The notes under the pieces: model-generated
Told to the model about the DNA's origin: nothing
Database searches by the model: none
Seen by the model: the letters and a program-made list of their open reading frames with translations, nothing else
Assembly (NCBI GenBank): GCA_019414545.1
Contig: DXLV01000042.1
Location: 1 to 6,831 of the forward strand
From: Collinsella sp.
GTDB lineage: Bacteria > Actinomycetota > Coriobacteriia > Coriobacteriales > Coriobacteriaceae
Reading direction: 5' to 3'
Length of the DNA: 6,831 nucleotides
Shown: positions 1-6,831 of the stretch, one piece after another
How the letters are laid out: every line of letters starts with the position of its first letter
Position numbering within the stretch: position 1 is the stretch's first letter
Position numbers and translations under genes: made by a program

Positions 1-68
1 GTCTAGCGGCCAAGGACGCCACCCTTTCAAGGTGGATATCGCGGGTTCGAATCCCGCTGGGGGCACCA
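1..68 (+). tRNA. tRNA-Glu (anticodon UUC), 5' end cut by the window edge
   Basis: The anticodon stem pairs 19-23 with 31-35 over five perfect base pairs. Its seven-base loop (24-30) has T at the position before the anticodon and TTC at 26-28, which reads GAA/GAG glutamate codons. The T arm pairs 41-45 with 53-57 around the loop TTCGAAT. The 3' acceptor strand is 58-64, the discriminator base is A65, and CCA is encoded at 66-68. The first base of the window corresponds to tRNA position 10, so the 5' acceptor strand and positions 8-9 lie upstream. From the visible acceptor strand the missing 5' strand should read GCCCCCA. The sequence closely resembles bacterial tRNA-Glu, and no defect is visible in the part present. 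Confidence 0.96.
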
Positions 69-80
69 CAAAATCTGAGA

Positions 81-111
81 AGCCCGTTACCAATTCGGTA
101 GCGGGCTTTTT
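81..111 (+). terminator. Rho-independent terminator of the tRNA-Glu transcript
   Basis: An 11-base-pair stem pairs 81-91 with 97-107 (ten Watson-Crick pairs and one G-U at 87/101). The loop is AATTC and the run TTTTT lies at 107-111. It starts 13 bases after the CCA end of the tRNA on the same strand, as expected for a tRNA transcript terminator. The right half of the stem (96-102) could instead pair with 112-118, so two hairpins compete here. Confidence 0.9.
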
Positions 112-173
112 GCTACCGATATGCCGGGATTCGAACCCGACAGGGTGCGGATCCCGGCAAATCGGCGGCAAAA
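108..173. repeat. Long imperfect inverted repeat (hairpin element) with a tRNA T-arm-like core
   Basis: The arms at 108-130 and 151-173 are reverse complements over 23 positions: 20 Watson-Crick pairs, one G-T wobble (114/167) and two mismatches (115/166 and 121/160). The inner nine pairs (122-130 with 151-159) are perfect. The 20-base centre (131-150) can form a further short stem, CCC at 136-138 with GGG at 143-145. Bases 125-139 are the exact reverse complement of tRNA-Glu bases 42-56, the T arm. The element starts with TTTT and ends with AAAA, the opposite polarity to an intrinsic terminator, so it is not simply a terminator for either flanking gene. It holds no convincing ORF. It could be a REP-like or MITE-like palindrome, a remnant of an integration event at the tRNA, or a structured RNA. 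Confidence 0.8.
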
Positions 174-193
174 CGGACTCCAAAGCGTCCTTC

Positions 194-234
194 ACAAACA
201 AATAGCCGGGGCCCGCGCGATGCGGACCCCGGCT
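194..234 (-). terminator. Probable terminator of glnN
   Basis: Eight perfect base pairs join 204-211 to 227-234. After one mismatch with a looped-out base the stem continues with four pairs (213-216 with 222-225) around a five-base loop. Read on the minus strand, the hairpin begins 29 bases after the glnN stop codon and is followed by the T-rich tract ATTTGTTTGT (203-194). The GC-rich stem and its placement fit an intrinsic terminator, although the T tract is interrupted by G. Confidence 0.8.
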
Positions 235-263
235 CAATACCGTGACGATATGTCAGTTACGCC

Positions 264-2351
<2,088 letters not shown>

Positions 2352-2372
2352 ACGGAACTCCCTTCGTATCGG

Positions 2373-2430
2373 CACCGCGTGAGAAGCGGTGTTGATTACT
2401 AACGAACGAGCCATAGATTAGGCTCGTCGT
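2373..2430 (-). promoter_or_regulatory. glnN 5' leader with two hairpins
   Basis: Two inverted repeats lie between the candidate promoter and the glnN start. The distal one pairs 2406-2412 with 2421-2427 (seven perfect pairs, eight-base loop) and extends by three more pairs past a bulged base (2402-2404 with 2428-2430). The proximal one pairs 2373-2378 with 2386-2391 (six pairs, seven-base loop) and ends 12 bases before the ribosome binding site. Neither is followed by a T run on the minus strand, so they are not intrinsic attenuators as they stand. They may affect mRNA stability or translation. No known riboswitch consensus was recognised. Confidence 0.4.
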
Positions 2431-2436
2431 GTTTCC

Positions 2437-2475
2437 GCAACATTACCGTTATGTTGCTGTCACGAAACCAATCAA
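2437..2475 (-). promoter_or_regulatory. Candidate glnN promoter overlapped by an operator-like dyad
   Basis: On the minus strand TTGATT (2475-2470) and CATAAC (2453-2448) are separated by 16 bases. Each matches the sigma-70 consensus at four of six positions. A perfect seven-base inverted repeat (GCAACAT at 2437-2443, ATGTTGC at 2451-2457, seven-base spacer) covers the -10 element and the expected start of transcription near 2441. That position suits a repressor or a start-site-proximal regulator. The leader would be about 90 bases long. The boxes are weak and were chosen by eye. Confidence 0.35.
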
Positions 2476-2566
2476 TGAGGTTACCGCATCGCGGCGGCGT
2501 TGCCGCCCTCAACAGCCAATCAACTGTATAAATTGCAGACCTCTCCCCATGGTTTAAGGGTAGTCA
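2476..2566. other. Central part of the divergent intergenic region, no gene seen
   Basis: This is the middle of the 427-base gap between glnN and metF. It holds a GC-rich hairpin (GGCGGC at 2493-2498 with GCCGCC at 2502-2507, three-base loop). It also holds the second copy of the octamer CCAATCAA (2516-2523); the first copy is at 2468-2475, 48 bases away, and contains the candidate -35 box of glnN. A TATAAA at 2527-2532 has no matching -35 box. No ORF with a ribosome binding site was found. Confidence 0.4.
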
Positions 2567-2694
2567 ATTTGGGATGGGGCTCAATTAACTGGTATTTCGC
2601 ATCAGATACCAGTCTTTATAGCCCGTGTCAAAATGAGCCGCTCTGCTATAGGAAATGCCGATAGCAAGGCATCTTTGGTTGGTATCCCCCAAAT
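2567..2694 (+). other. Hairpin-rich region upstream of metF, possible structured leader
   Basis: Several complementary segments nest here. ATTTGGG at 2567-2573 can pair with CCCAAAT at 2688-2694, closing the region. Inside it GGCTCA (2578-2583) pairs with TGAGCC (2634-2639), enclosing the strongest element, ACTGGTAT (2588-2595) with ATACCAGT (2606-2613), eight perfect pairs. TGCTAT (2644-2649) pairs with ATAGCA (2661-2666), in competition with ATGCC (2655-2659) and GGCAT (2668-2672). ATACCA (2606-2611) could also pair with a second TGGTAT at 2680-2685. No SAM-I, cobalamin, THF or T-box signature was recognised. Whether the region is transcribed depends on which metF promoter is used. Only the eight-pair hairpin is clearly beyond chance for a region of this size. 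Confidence 0.35.
2625..2652 (+). promoter_or_regulatory. Candidate upstream promoter for the metF operon
   Basis: GTGTCA (2625-2630) and TATAGG (2647-2652) are 16 bases apart, each four of six against consensus. The -10 box is preceded by TG plus one base (2644-2646), the extended -10 pattern. Use of this promoter would give a leader of about 120 bases containing only the right part of the hairpin region. This is a weak call made by eye. Confidence 0.25.
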
Positions 2695-2706
2695 AGTGAG
2701 TGAAAC

Positions 2707-2735
2707 TCCACCGTGGCACAGTGGTGCTGTAGAAT
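2707..2735 (+). promoter_or_regulatory. Candidate proximal promoter for the metF operon
   Basis: TAGAAT at 2730-2735 matches five of six bases of the -10 consensus. At the ideal spacing of 17, the -35 position (2707-2712, TCCACC) is poor, matching three of six. Transcription would start near 2742, leaving a leader of about 37 bases before the ATG at 2779. The GTGGCACAGTGGTG stretch between the boxes has partial dyad symmetry with CCAC at 2708-2711, so activator or repressor binding is possible. A poor -35 box would fit dependence on an activator (inference). Confidence 0.35.
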
Positions 2736-2778
2736 CCTTACAACACATCACACTATTACGTATCTAGAGGAGCACGAT

Positions 2779-3651
2779 ATGCGCGTCGACGAGGTTTTTA
2801 AGCAGGCAGCATCCCAGGGCACTGCACCCGTTTCGTTTGAGATGTTCCCGCCCAAGGGCGAGCTTACCCTCGACACGGCTCGCGAAGTGGCAGGCAATCT
2901 GTGCAAGCTTTCGCCGAGCTTTGTCTCGGTCACCTGCTCGGCTGGCGGCTCGGGCAACGGCGCCACCACCGCCCCCATCGCGCATATGATTACGAGCGAA
3001 TTCGATACGCCCTCGGTGGCGCACCTCACCTGTGTGGGCCGTACCCACGCCGATATCGCCGCCAAGATCGATGAGTACCGCACCGCCGGCGTGGAAAACA
3101 TCCTGGCCCTGCGTGGCGATCTCCCTGCCGGCGCGACCGAGGACGACAAGCCCGCCTCCGACTACGCCTACGCCCGCGACCTCATCCCCGAGCTCGTCGA
3201 CGCCGGCTTTTGCGTGGGTGCCGCAGCCTACCCCGAGGGCCACATTGCCTGCGAGGATCTCAACCTCTCGGTCGAACACCTCAAGCAAAAACAGGACGCC
3301 GGCGCGAGCTTCTTTGTGACGCAGCTCTTCTTTGATAACGAGTGCTTCTATCGTTTTCGCGAGCTTGCCGACAAGGCCGGCATCACCGTGCCCATTACCG
3401 CAGGTATCATGCCGTTTATGGGCAAGTCGCAGATCAGCCGCATGGTCTTTATGTGCGGCGCGTCACTGCCCTCCCCCGTCATCAAGATTCTCGCCAAGTA
3501 CGAGAACGACCCCGAGAGTCTGCAGGCAGCCGGTGTAGATTATGCCGCCCGTCAGCTTTGCGACCTTAAGGAGCACGGTGCCGCCGGTCTGCACCTGTAC
3601 ACTATGAATCGTCCTGCGATCGCCGCGACCATTATGGAGCGCCTGGGGTAA
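2779..3651 (+). CDS. metF: 5,10-methylenetetrahydrofolate reductase (MTHFR)
   Basis: It reduces 5,10-methylene-THF to 5-methyl-THF with an FAD cofactor, supplying the methyl donor for MetH. The product has 290 residues, the normal length of a bacterial MetF, with one TIM-barrel domain. Visible motifs are FEMFPPK at 20-26, whose Glu21 matches the catalytic Glu of the FEFFPPK motif in other MetF proteins. Others are VTCSAGG at 51-57, HLTCVGRT at 82-89, ALRGDLP at 110-116 (Asp114 near the flavin in homologues), AAYPEGH at 149-155, FFVTQLFFD at 178-186, PITAGIMP at 205-212 and GLHLYTMNR at 270-278. The start is ATG 2779 because AGAGGAG lies six bases upstream. An in-frame GTG at 2713 would add 22 residues that look like leader sequence and would read through the candidate promoter. 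The electron donor (NADH or ferredoxin) cannot be told from the sequence. Its stop overlaps the next start by one base (TAATG), so translation is probably coupled. Confidence 0.96.
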   Translation: MRVDEVFKQAASQGTAPVSFEMFPPKGELTLDTAREVAGNLCKLSPSFVSVTCSAGGSGNGATTAPIAHMITSEFDTPSVAHLTCVGRTHADIAAKIDEYRTAGVENILALRGDLPAGATEDDKPASDYAYARDLIPELVDAGFCVGAAAYPEGHIACEDLNLSVEHLKQKQDAGASFFVTQLFFDNECFYRFRELADKAGITVPITAGIMPFMGKSQISRMVFMCGASLPSPVIKILAKYENDPESLQAAGVDYAARQLCDLKEHGAAGLHLYTMNRPAIAATIMERLG

Positions 3652-4439
3652 TGGAAAAACCGCACATCGATACAACCGCTGTCGAAGTGCCGGCCGACCT
3701 TGCGTCGCCGGCGCTTTACCGTGTCGATGCTGCGCACCATCCCCGTGTCGACCGTGCCGAGATGCTGCGGTATCTGGGTTACGGCGGCCAGCAGATTGAG
3801 CCCGAGCTGTCACGACGTATTGAGCTTGTCGTTGAGCGTCTGGAACTGGACATTGAGCCCCGTGGCGTGCGCCGCGCATTTGCCATCGATGCCATGGGCG
3901 TGGACGAGCAGGGAGAGCCTTGCATTCGCTTGGTCGGCACCAACGTTGAGCTGCGCGGTCGCGACATCTATCGACATCTCAAAGACGCACGCTTTGCCGC
4001 GCTGATGGCCTGCACCCTCGGCATGGACGCCGAGCGTCGCCTGCGTACCACGGGAGCCCAGCAGCCCCTGGAGGGAGCCGTGCTCGACGCCGCATGCTCT
4101 GCCTATGTAGAAGCCGCCGTTGAGCAGATGGACCAGCAGGTTAAGGCTGCGGCCGCCGCACACGGACTCGCCGGTAACTGGCGCTTCAGTCCCGGCTACG
4201 GCGACTGCCCGCTTACGGCACAGCGCTCAATCGTGGACGCGCTCAACGCCACGCGGCTCATCGGGCTTACCATCACGCCCACCAGCCTGCTCATGCCCAC
4301 CAAGAGCGTGACCGCGGTGATCGGTCTGTTCGACGGCGAGGTCCACGACGCCCAGAGCCGCCCCACCTGCAATATCTGCCGCATGCGCGAGCACTGTCGC
4401 TTCCGCGCCGCCCACACCACCTGCTATTCCAGCCATTAG
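3651..4439 (+). CDS. Stand-alone MetH reactivation (AdoMet-binding) domain protein
   Basis: This 262-residue protein carries the vitamin B12-dependent methionine synthase activation domain as a separate polypeptide. In that family the domain binds S-adenosylmethionine and remethylates cobalamin oxidised to the inactive Cob(II) state, with an electron donor. The AdoMet-site motif RFSPGYGDCPL is at 178-188, matching RPAPGYPACP in E. coli MetH. It is followed by LIGLTITPTSLLMPTKSVTAVIG at about 203-225, matching the stretch that in MetH reads LTES.AM.P..SVSG. The first 90 residues are less conserved and not clearly assigned. The C-terminus has four cysteines, C240, C243, C249 and C258 (CxxC-x5-C-x8-C), which is not part of the long-MetH domain and could bind a metal or Fe-S cluster (inference). 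There is no strong ribosome binding site: GGAG at 3636-3639 is 11 bases away, and the start overlaps the metF stop. Placement directly before metH supports the role. Confidence 0.88.
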   Translation: MEKPHIDTTAVEVPADLASPALYRVDAAHHPRVDRAEMLRYLGYGGQQIEPELSRRIELVVERLELDIEPRGVRRAFAIDAMGVDEQGEPCIRLVGTNVELRGRDIYRHLKDARFAALMACTLGMDAERRLRTTGAQQPLEGAVLDAACSAYVEAAVEQMDQQVKAAAAAHGLAGNWRFSPGYGDCPLTAQRSIVDALNATRLIGLTITPTSLLMPTKSVTAVIGLFDGEVHDAQSRPTCNICRMREHCRFRAAHTTCYSSH

Positions 4440-4448
4440 GAGCCCTCG

Positions 4449-6831
4449 ATGTTTACTCCGCTTATCACTCATGATTCTGACGGCACTGCATTGGCGGCAC
4501 CCGTTGATGCCGCACGTCGCAACGGTGCCACGTACAAGACGCGCACAATCGACGACCTTCGCATTAAGGACGATCGCCTGCGCGCCGCCATCGAGGGCAC
4601 GGGGCATCTGCTGTTCGACGGCGGCATGGGCACCATGCTGCAGGCGGCCGGCATGAAGGCCGGAGCCCTGCCCGAGCTGCTCAACTTTGAGGAGCCCCAG
4701 GTCATTACCGACATTCAGCGCCAGTACGTCGAGGCTGGCTGCGACGTGATCACCGCCAATACCTTTGGCGCCAACGCCCACAAGCTCGACGGTGCCGCCA
4801 CCGTGGCAGACGTCTTTGCCGCGGCCGTCGCCTGTGCCCGCGAGGCCGGCGCCCGCTACGTCGCCGGTGACATCGGCCCCATCGGCGCGTTGCTTCGTCC
4901 CTTAGGCACCCTCAGCTTTGACGAGGCCTATGACCTCTTTGCCGAGGAAGTGCGTGCCGGCGTCGATGCGGGCGTGGACCTCTTTATTATCGAGACCATG
5001 ACTGACCTTGCCGAGATCAAGGCGGCGGTCCTCGCCTGCCGCGAGAACTCCGACCTGCCCGTCTTTGCCACCATGACCTTTGAGGAAGACGGCCGCACCT
5101 TCTTGGGCACGAGCCCCGAGGTCGCCGCCATCACCCTCGACGCCATCGGCGCCGACGTTTTGGGCATCAACTGCAGCCAGGGCCCGGCCGAGCTCCGAGG
5201 ACTCGCCGCGCGCATGCTCACCGTCACCGACAAGCCCGTTATGGTGCAGGCCAATGCGGGACTGCCCCGCGTGGACGATGACGGCAATACCGTCTTTGAC
5301 ATCCAGGCACCCGAATACGCCGAGGCCGTCGCCGGCATGATTGAGGACGGCGTGAGCGTCGTGGGCGGCTGCTGCGGCACCACGCCGGCGCACATGGCCG
5401 CCTTGCGCACGCTTATCGATAACCACACGCCCAGCCCGCACCACCGCAAGCCCAGCATGTCGGTCACGAGCGCCCAGACGGTCGTGGACCTTCCCTGTGA
5501 CGGTCACAAGATCGCCGTCATCGGCGAGCGCATCAATCCCACCGGCAAAAAGCGCCTGCAGCAAGCCCTGCGCGACGGTGACCTTGACTACGTCGTGAGC
5601 CAGGGCATCAGCCAGCAGGAGCAGGGCGCCGACATCCTGGACGTCAACGTGGGCCTGCCCGAGATCGACGAGGTCAAGATCATCCAACAGGCGACCGAGC
5701 AGCTCCAGGGCTCCACGCTGCTGCCGCTGCAGATCGACTCCACCGACCCCGCAGCCGTCGAGGCAGCCGTGCGCCGCTACGCCGGCAAGCCCATCATCAA
5801 CTCGGTCAATGGCAAACAGCAGATCATGGATGAGATCTTTCCACTGGTCGCCCACTACGGCACCAACGTCGTCGGCCTTACGCTCGACGAAGGCGGCATC
5901 CCCGATACCGCCGAGGCCCGCTTCGCCATCGCCGAGCGCATCGCGGCCGAGGCCGCCCGCTACGGCATTGACCCGGACCGCATCCTCATCGACTGCCTGG
6001 TCATGACCGCCTCGACCAATCAACGCCAGGCCGAGCAGATCCTGCGCGCCATGTCCCTGTGCAAGGAGCGCCTGGGCGTCAAATGCGCGCTCGGCGTGTC
6101 GAACATCAGCTTTGGCCTGCCCGCTCGCCCGCTGCTGGGCTCGGTCTTTTTGGCCGCCGCCTTTGGCGCGGGTCTGGACGCCCCCATCATGAACCCGGGC
6201 TCCAAGCGCTTTATGGACACCGTCTACAGCTATCGCGTCCTGAGCGTTGAGGACGAAGGCTCGACCGGATACATCGAGCGCTATGCCGGCTGGACCGATC
6301 CGTACAAGATCGCCGCCAACCCGGCAGCAGCTCAGGCCGCATCGACCGACACCGCGCCCGCTGCCGGCACCGCCGGCACCGACGGCAATGACGACCCGAT
6401 TCGTCGCATGGTCGTCTCGGGCCGCAAGGGCGAGATCGCTGCCGAGACCGAGCGTCTGCTGGCAGACCACGACGCCATGGACCTCATCAACAATCACTTT
6501 ATCCCCGCCCTCGACGAGGCGGGCGTCCTCTTTGACCAGGGCAAGTTCTTCTTGCCGCAGCTCATGGCCTCGGCCGAGGCCGCGCGCGTGGGCTTCGACA
6601 CCATCAAGCGCCTGATGCCCGCCGGCGAGATCGCCGACAAGGGCAAGATCTGCGTGGCCACCGTCAAGGGCGACATCCACGATATTGGCAAGAACATCGT
6701 CAAAATGCTGCTCGACAACTACGGCTACACCGTCTTTGACCTGGGCCGCGATGTCGATCCGCAGGAGGTACTCAAGACCGTCAAGGAGCGCGATATCAAA
6801 CTCGTCGGCCTCTCGGCGCTTATGACCACCA
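4449..6831 (+). CDS. metH: Cobalamin-dependent methionine synthase, 3' end beyond the window
   Basis: It transfers the methyl group of 5-methyl-THF through methylcobalamin to homocysteine, giving methionine. The visible 794 codons run open to the edge. A short N-terminal extension (1-50) precedes the homocysteine domain (about 51-325), whose zinc ligands are Cys242 in GINCS and Cys308-Cys309 in GGCCGT. The folate domain (about 353-612) shows IGERINPTGKK at 358-368, GADILDVNVGLPEID at 393-407, DSTDP at 430-434 and KPIINSVNG at 447-455. An Ala/Thr/Gly/Asp-rich linker (about 622-649) leads to the four-helix cap (about 650-730). The B12 Rossmann domain then begins, with the cobalt-ligand motif D742-x-H744-x-x-G747 and GLSALMTT at 787-794. 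The start is ATG 4449: AGGAG is six bases upstream and overlaps the stop of the previous gene. With a separate activation protein upstream, this is probably a short MetH ending soon after the B12 domain. That end is not visible. Confidence 0.96.
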   Translation, partial: MFTPLITHDSDGTALAAPVDAARRNGATYKTRTIDDLRIKDDRLRAAIEGTGHLLFDGGMGTMLQAAGMKAGALPELLNFEEPQVITDIQRQYVEAGCDVITANTFGANAHKLDGAATVADVFAAAVACAREAGARYVAGDIGPIGALLRPLGTLSFDEAYDLFAEEVRAGVDAGVDLFIIETMTDLAEIKAAVLACRENSDLPVFATMTFEEDGRTFLGTSPEVAAITLDAIGADVLGINCSQGPAELRGLAARMLTVTDKPVMVQANAGLPRVDDDGNTVFDIQAPEYAEAVAGMIEDGVSVVGGCCGTTPAHMAALRTLIDNHTPSPHHRKPSMSVTSAQTVVDLPCDGHKIAVIGERINPTGKKRLQQALRDGDLDYVVSQGISQQEQGADILDVNVGLPEIDEVKIIQQATEQLQGSTLLPLQIDSTDPAAVEAAVRRYAGKPIINSVNGKQQIMDEIFPLVAHYGTNVVGLTLDEGGIPDTAEARFAIAERIAAEAARYGIDPDRILIDCLVMTASTNQRQAEQILRAMSLCKERLGVKCALGVSNISFGLPARPLLGSVFLAAAFGAGLDAPIMNPGSKRFMDTVYSYRVLSVEDEGSTGYIERYAGWTDPYKIAANPAAAQAASTDTAPAAGTAGTDGNDDPIRRMVVSGRKGEIAAETERLLADHDAMDLINNHFIPALDEAGVLFDQGKFFLPQLMASAEAARVGFDTIKRLMPAGEIADKGKICVATVKGDIHDIGKNIVKMLLDNYGYTVFDLGRDVDPQEVLKTVKERDIKLVGLSALMTT

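Noticed and set aside
113..190. A second tRNA gene on the minus strand, suggested by the T-arm-like sequence at 125-139
   Set aside because: Read on the minus strand there is no CCA end, no anticodon arm with a seven-base loop at the right distance, and no D arm. The complementary bases form one long hairpin, not a cloverleaf.
2713..2778. Upstream GTG start for metF that would add 22 residues
   Set aside because: The added residues do not look like a MetF N-terminus, the GTG has no ribosome binding site, and the stretch overlaps the best proximal -10 box. ATG 2779 has AGAGGAG at ideal spacing.
2567..2778. A SAM-I, cobalamin, THF riboswitch or T-box before metF
   Set aside because: I looked for the conserved cores (for example GGCAACC of SAM-I, the B12 box, and the TGGNACC antiterminator bulge of T-boxes) and found none on the plus strand.
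3463..3879. A 138-codon minus-strand frame across the metF / activation gene junction, and similar short frames inside the four real genes
   Set aside because: They lack ribosome binding sites, lie wholly within well-supported genes, and give Arg/Ala/Pro/Gly-rich products typical of wrong-frame reading in GC-rich DNA.
4902..6680. A 592-codon open frame on the minus strand, antisense to metH
   Set aside because: It is the same codon-alignment effect. It ends exactly at the rare TTA leucine codon at 4902-4904 of metH. The product is low-complexity, Gly/Asp/Val/Ala-rich, and the metH frame is confirmed by its zinc and cobalt ligand motifs.

Overview
The window looks like chromosomal DNA from a GC-rich anaerobic actinobacterium. 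The closest guess is a Coriobacteriia / Collinsella-type genome. That guess rests on the strong GC preference at third codon positions, a type III glutamine synthetase, and a metF / reactivation protein / metH gene order. It is an inference; no 16S rRNA or marker-gene comparison could be run.

Layout. Bases 1-68 are the 3' part of a tRNA-Glu gene (anticodon UUC, CCA encoded) whose first nine bases lie outside the window. A rho-independent terminator follows at once. Bases 108-173 form a long imperfect inverted repeat that no gene explains; one arm carries an exact inverted copy of a tRNA T-arm core. Bases 194-234 are the terminator of the next gene, which is read from the minus strand. That gene is glnN (264-2351, minus), a complete type III glutamine synthetase of 695 residues.

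Bases 2352-2778 are a divergent intergenic region of 427 bases. Its left side holds the glnN leader, with two hairpins and a candidate promoter whose -10 box sits in an inverted repeat. Its right side holds a hairpin-rich stretch and candidate promoters for the rightward operon.

The rightward operon is a compact methionine / one-carbon unit. metF (2779-3651) is methylenetetrahydrofolate reductase. It overlaps by one base a 262-residue protein carrying the MetH reactivation (AdoMet-binding) domain (3651-4439). Nine bases later comes metH (4449 to the window edge), cobalamin-dependent methionine synthase, cut off inside its B12 domain. MetF makes 5-methyl-THF, MetH passes the methyl group through cobalamin to homocysteine, and the separate activation protein probably takes the place of the C-terminal reactivation domain of long MetH proteins. 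glnN handles ammonia assimilation and is divergent from this unit, not part of it.

No mobile-element gene, CRISPR array or defence gene was seen. The least explained sequence is the inverted repeat behind the tRNA and the structured, unassigned leader region before metF.
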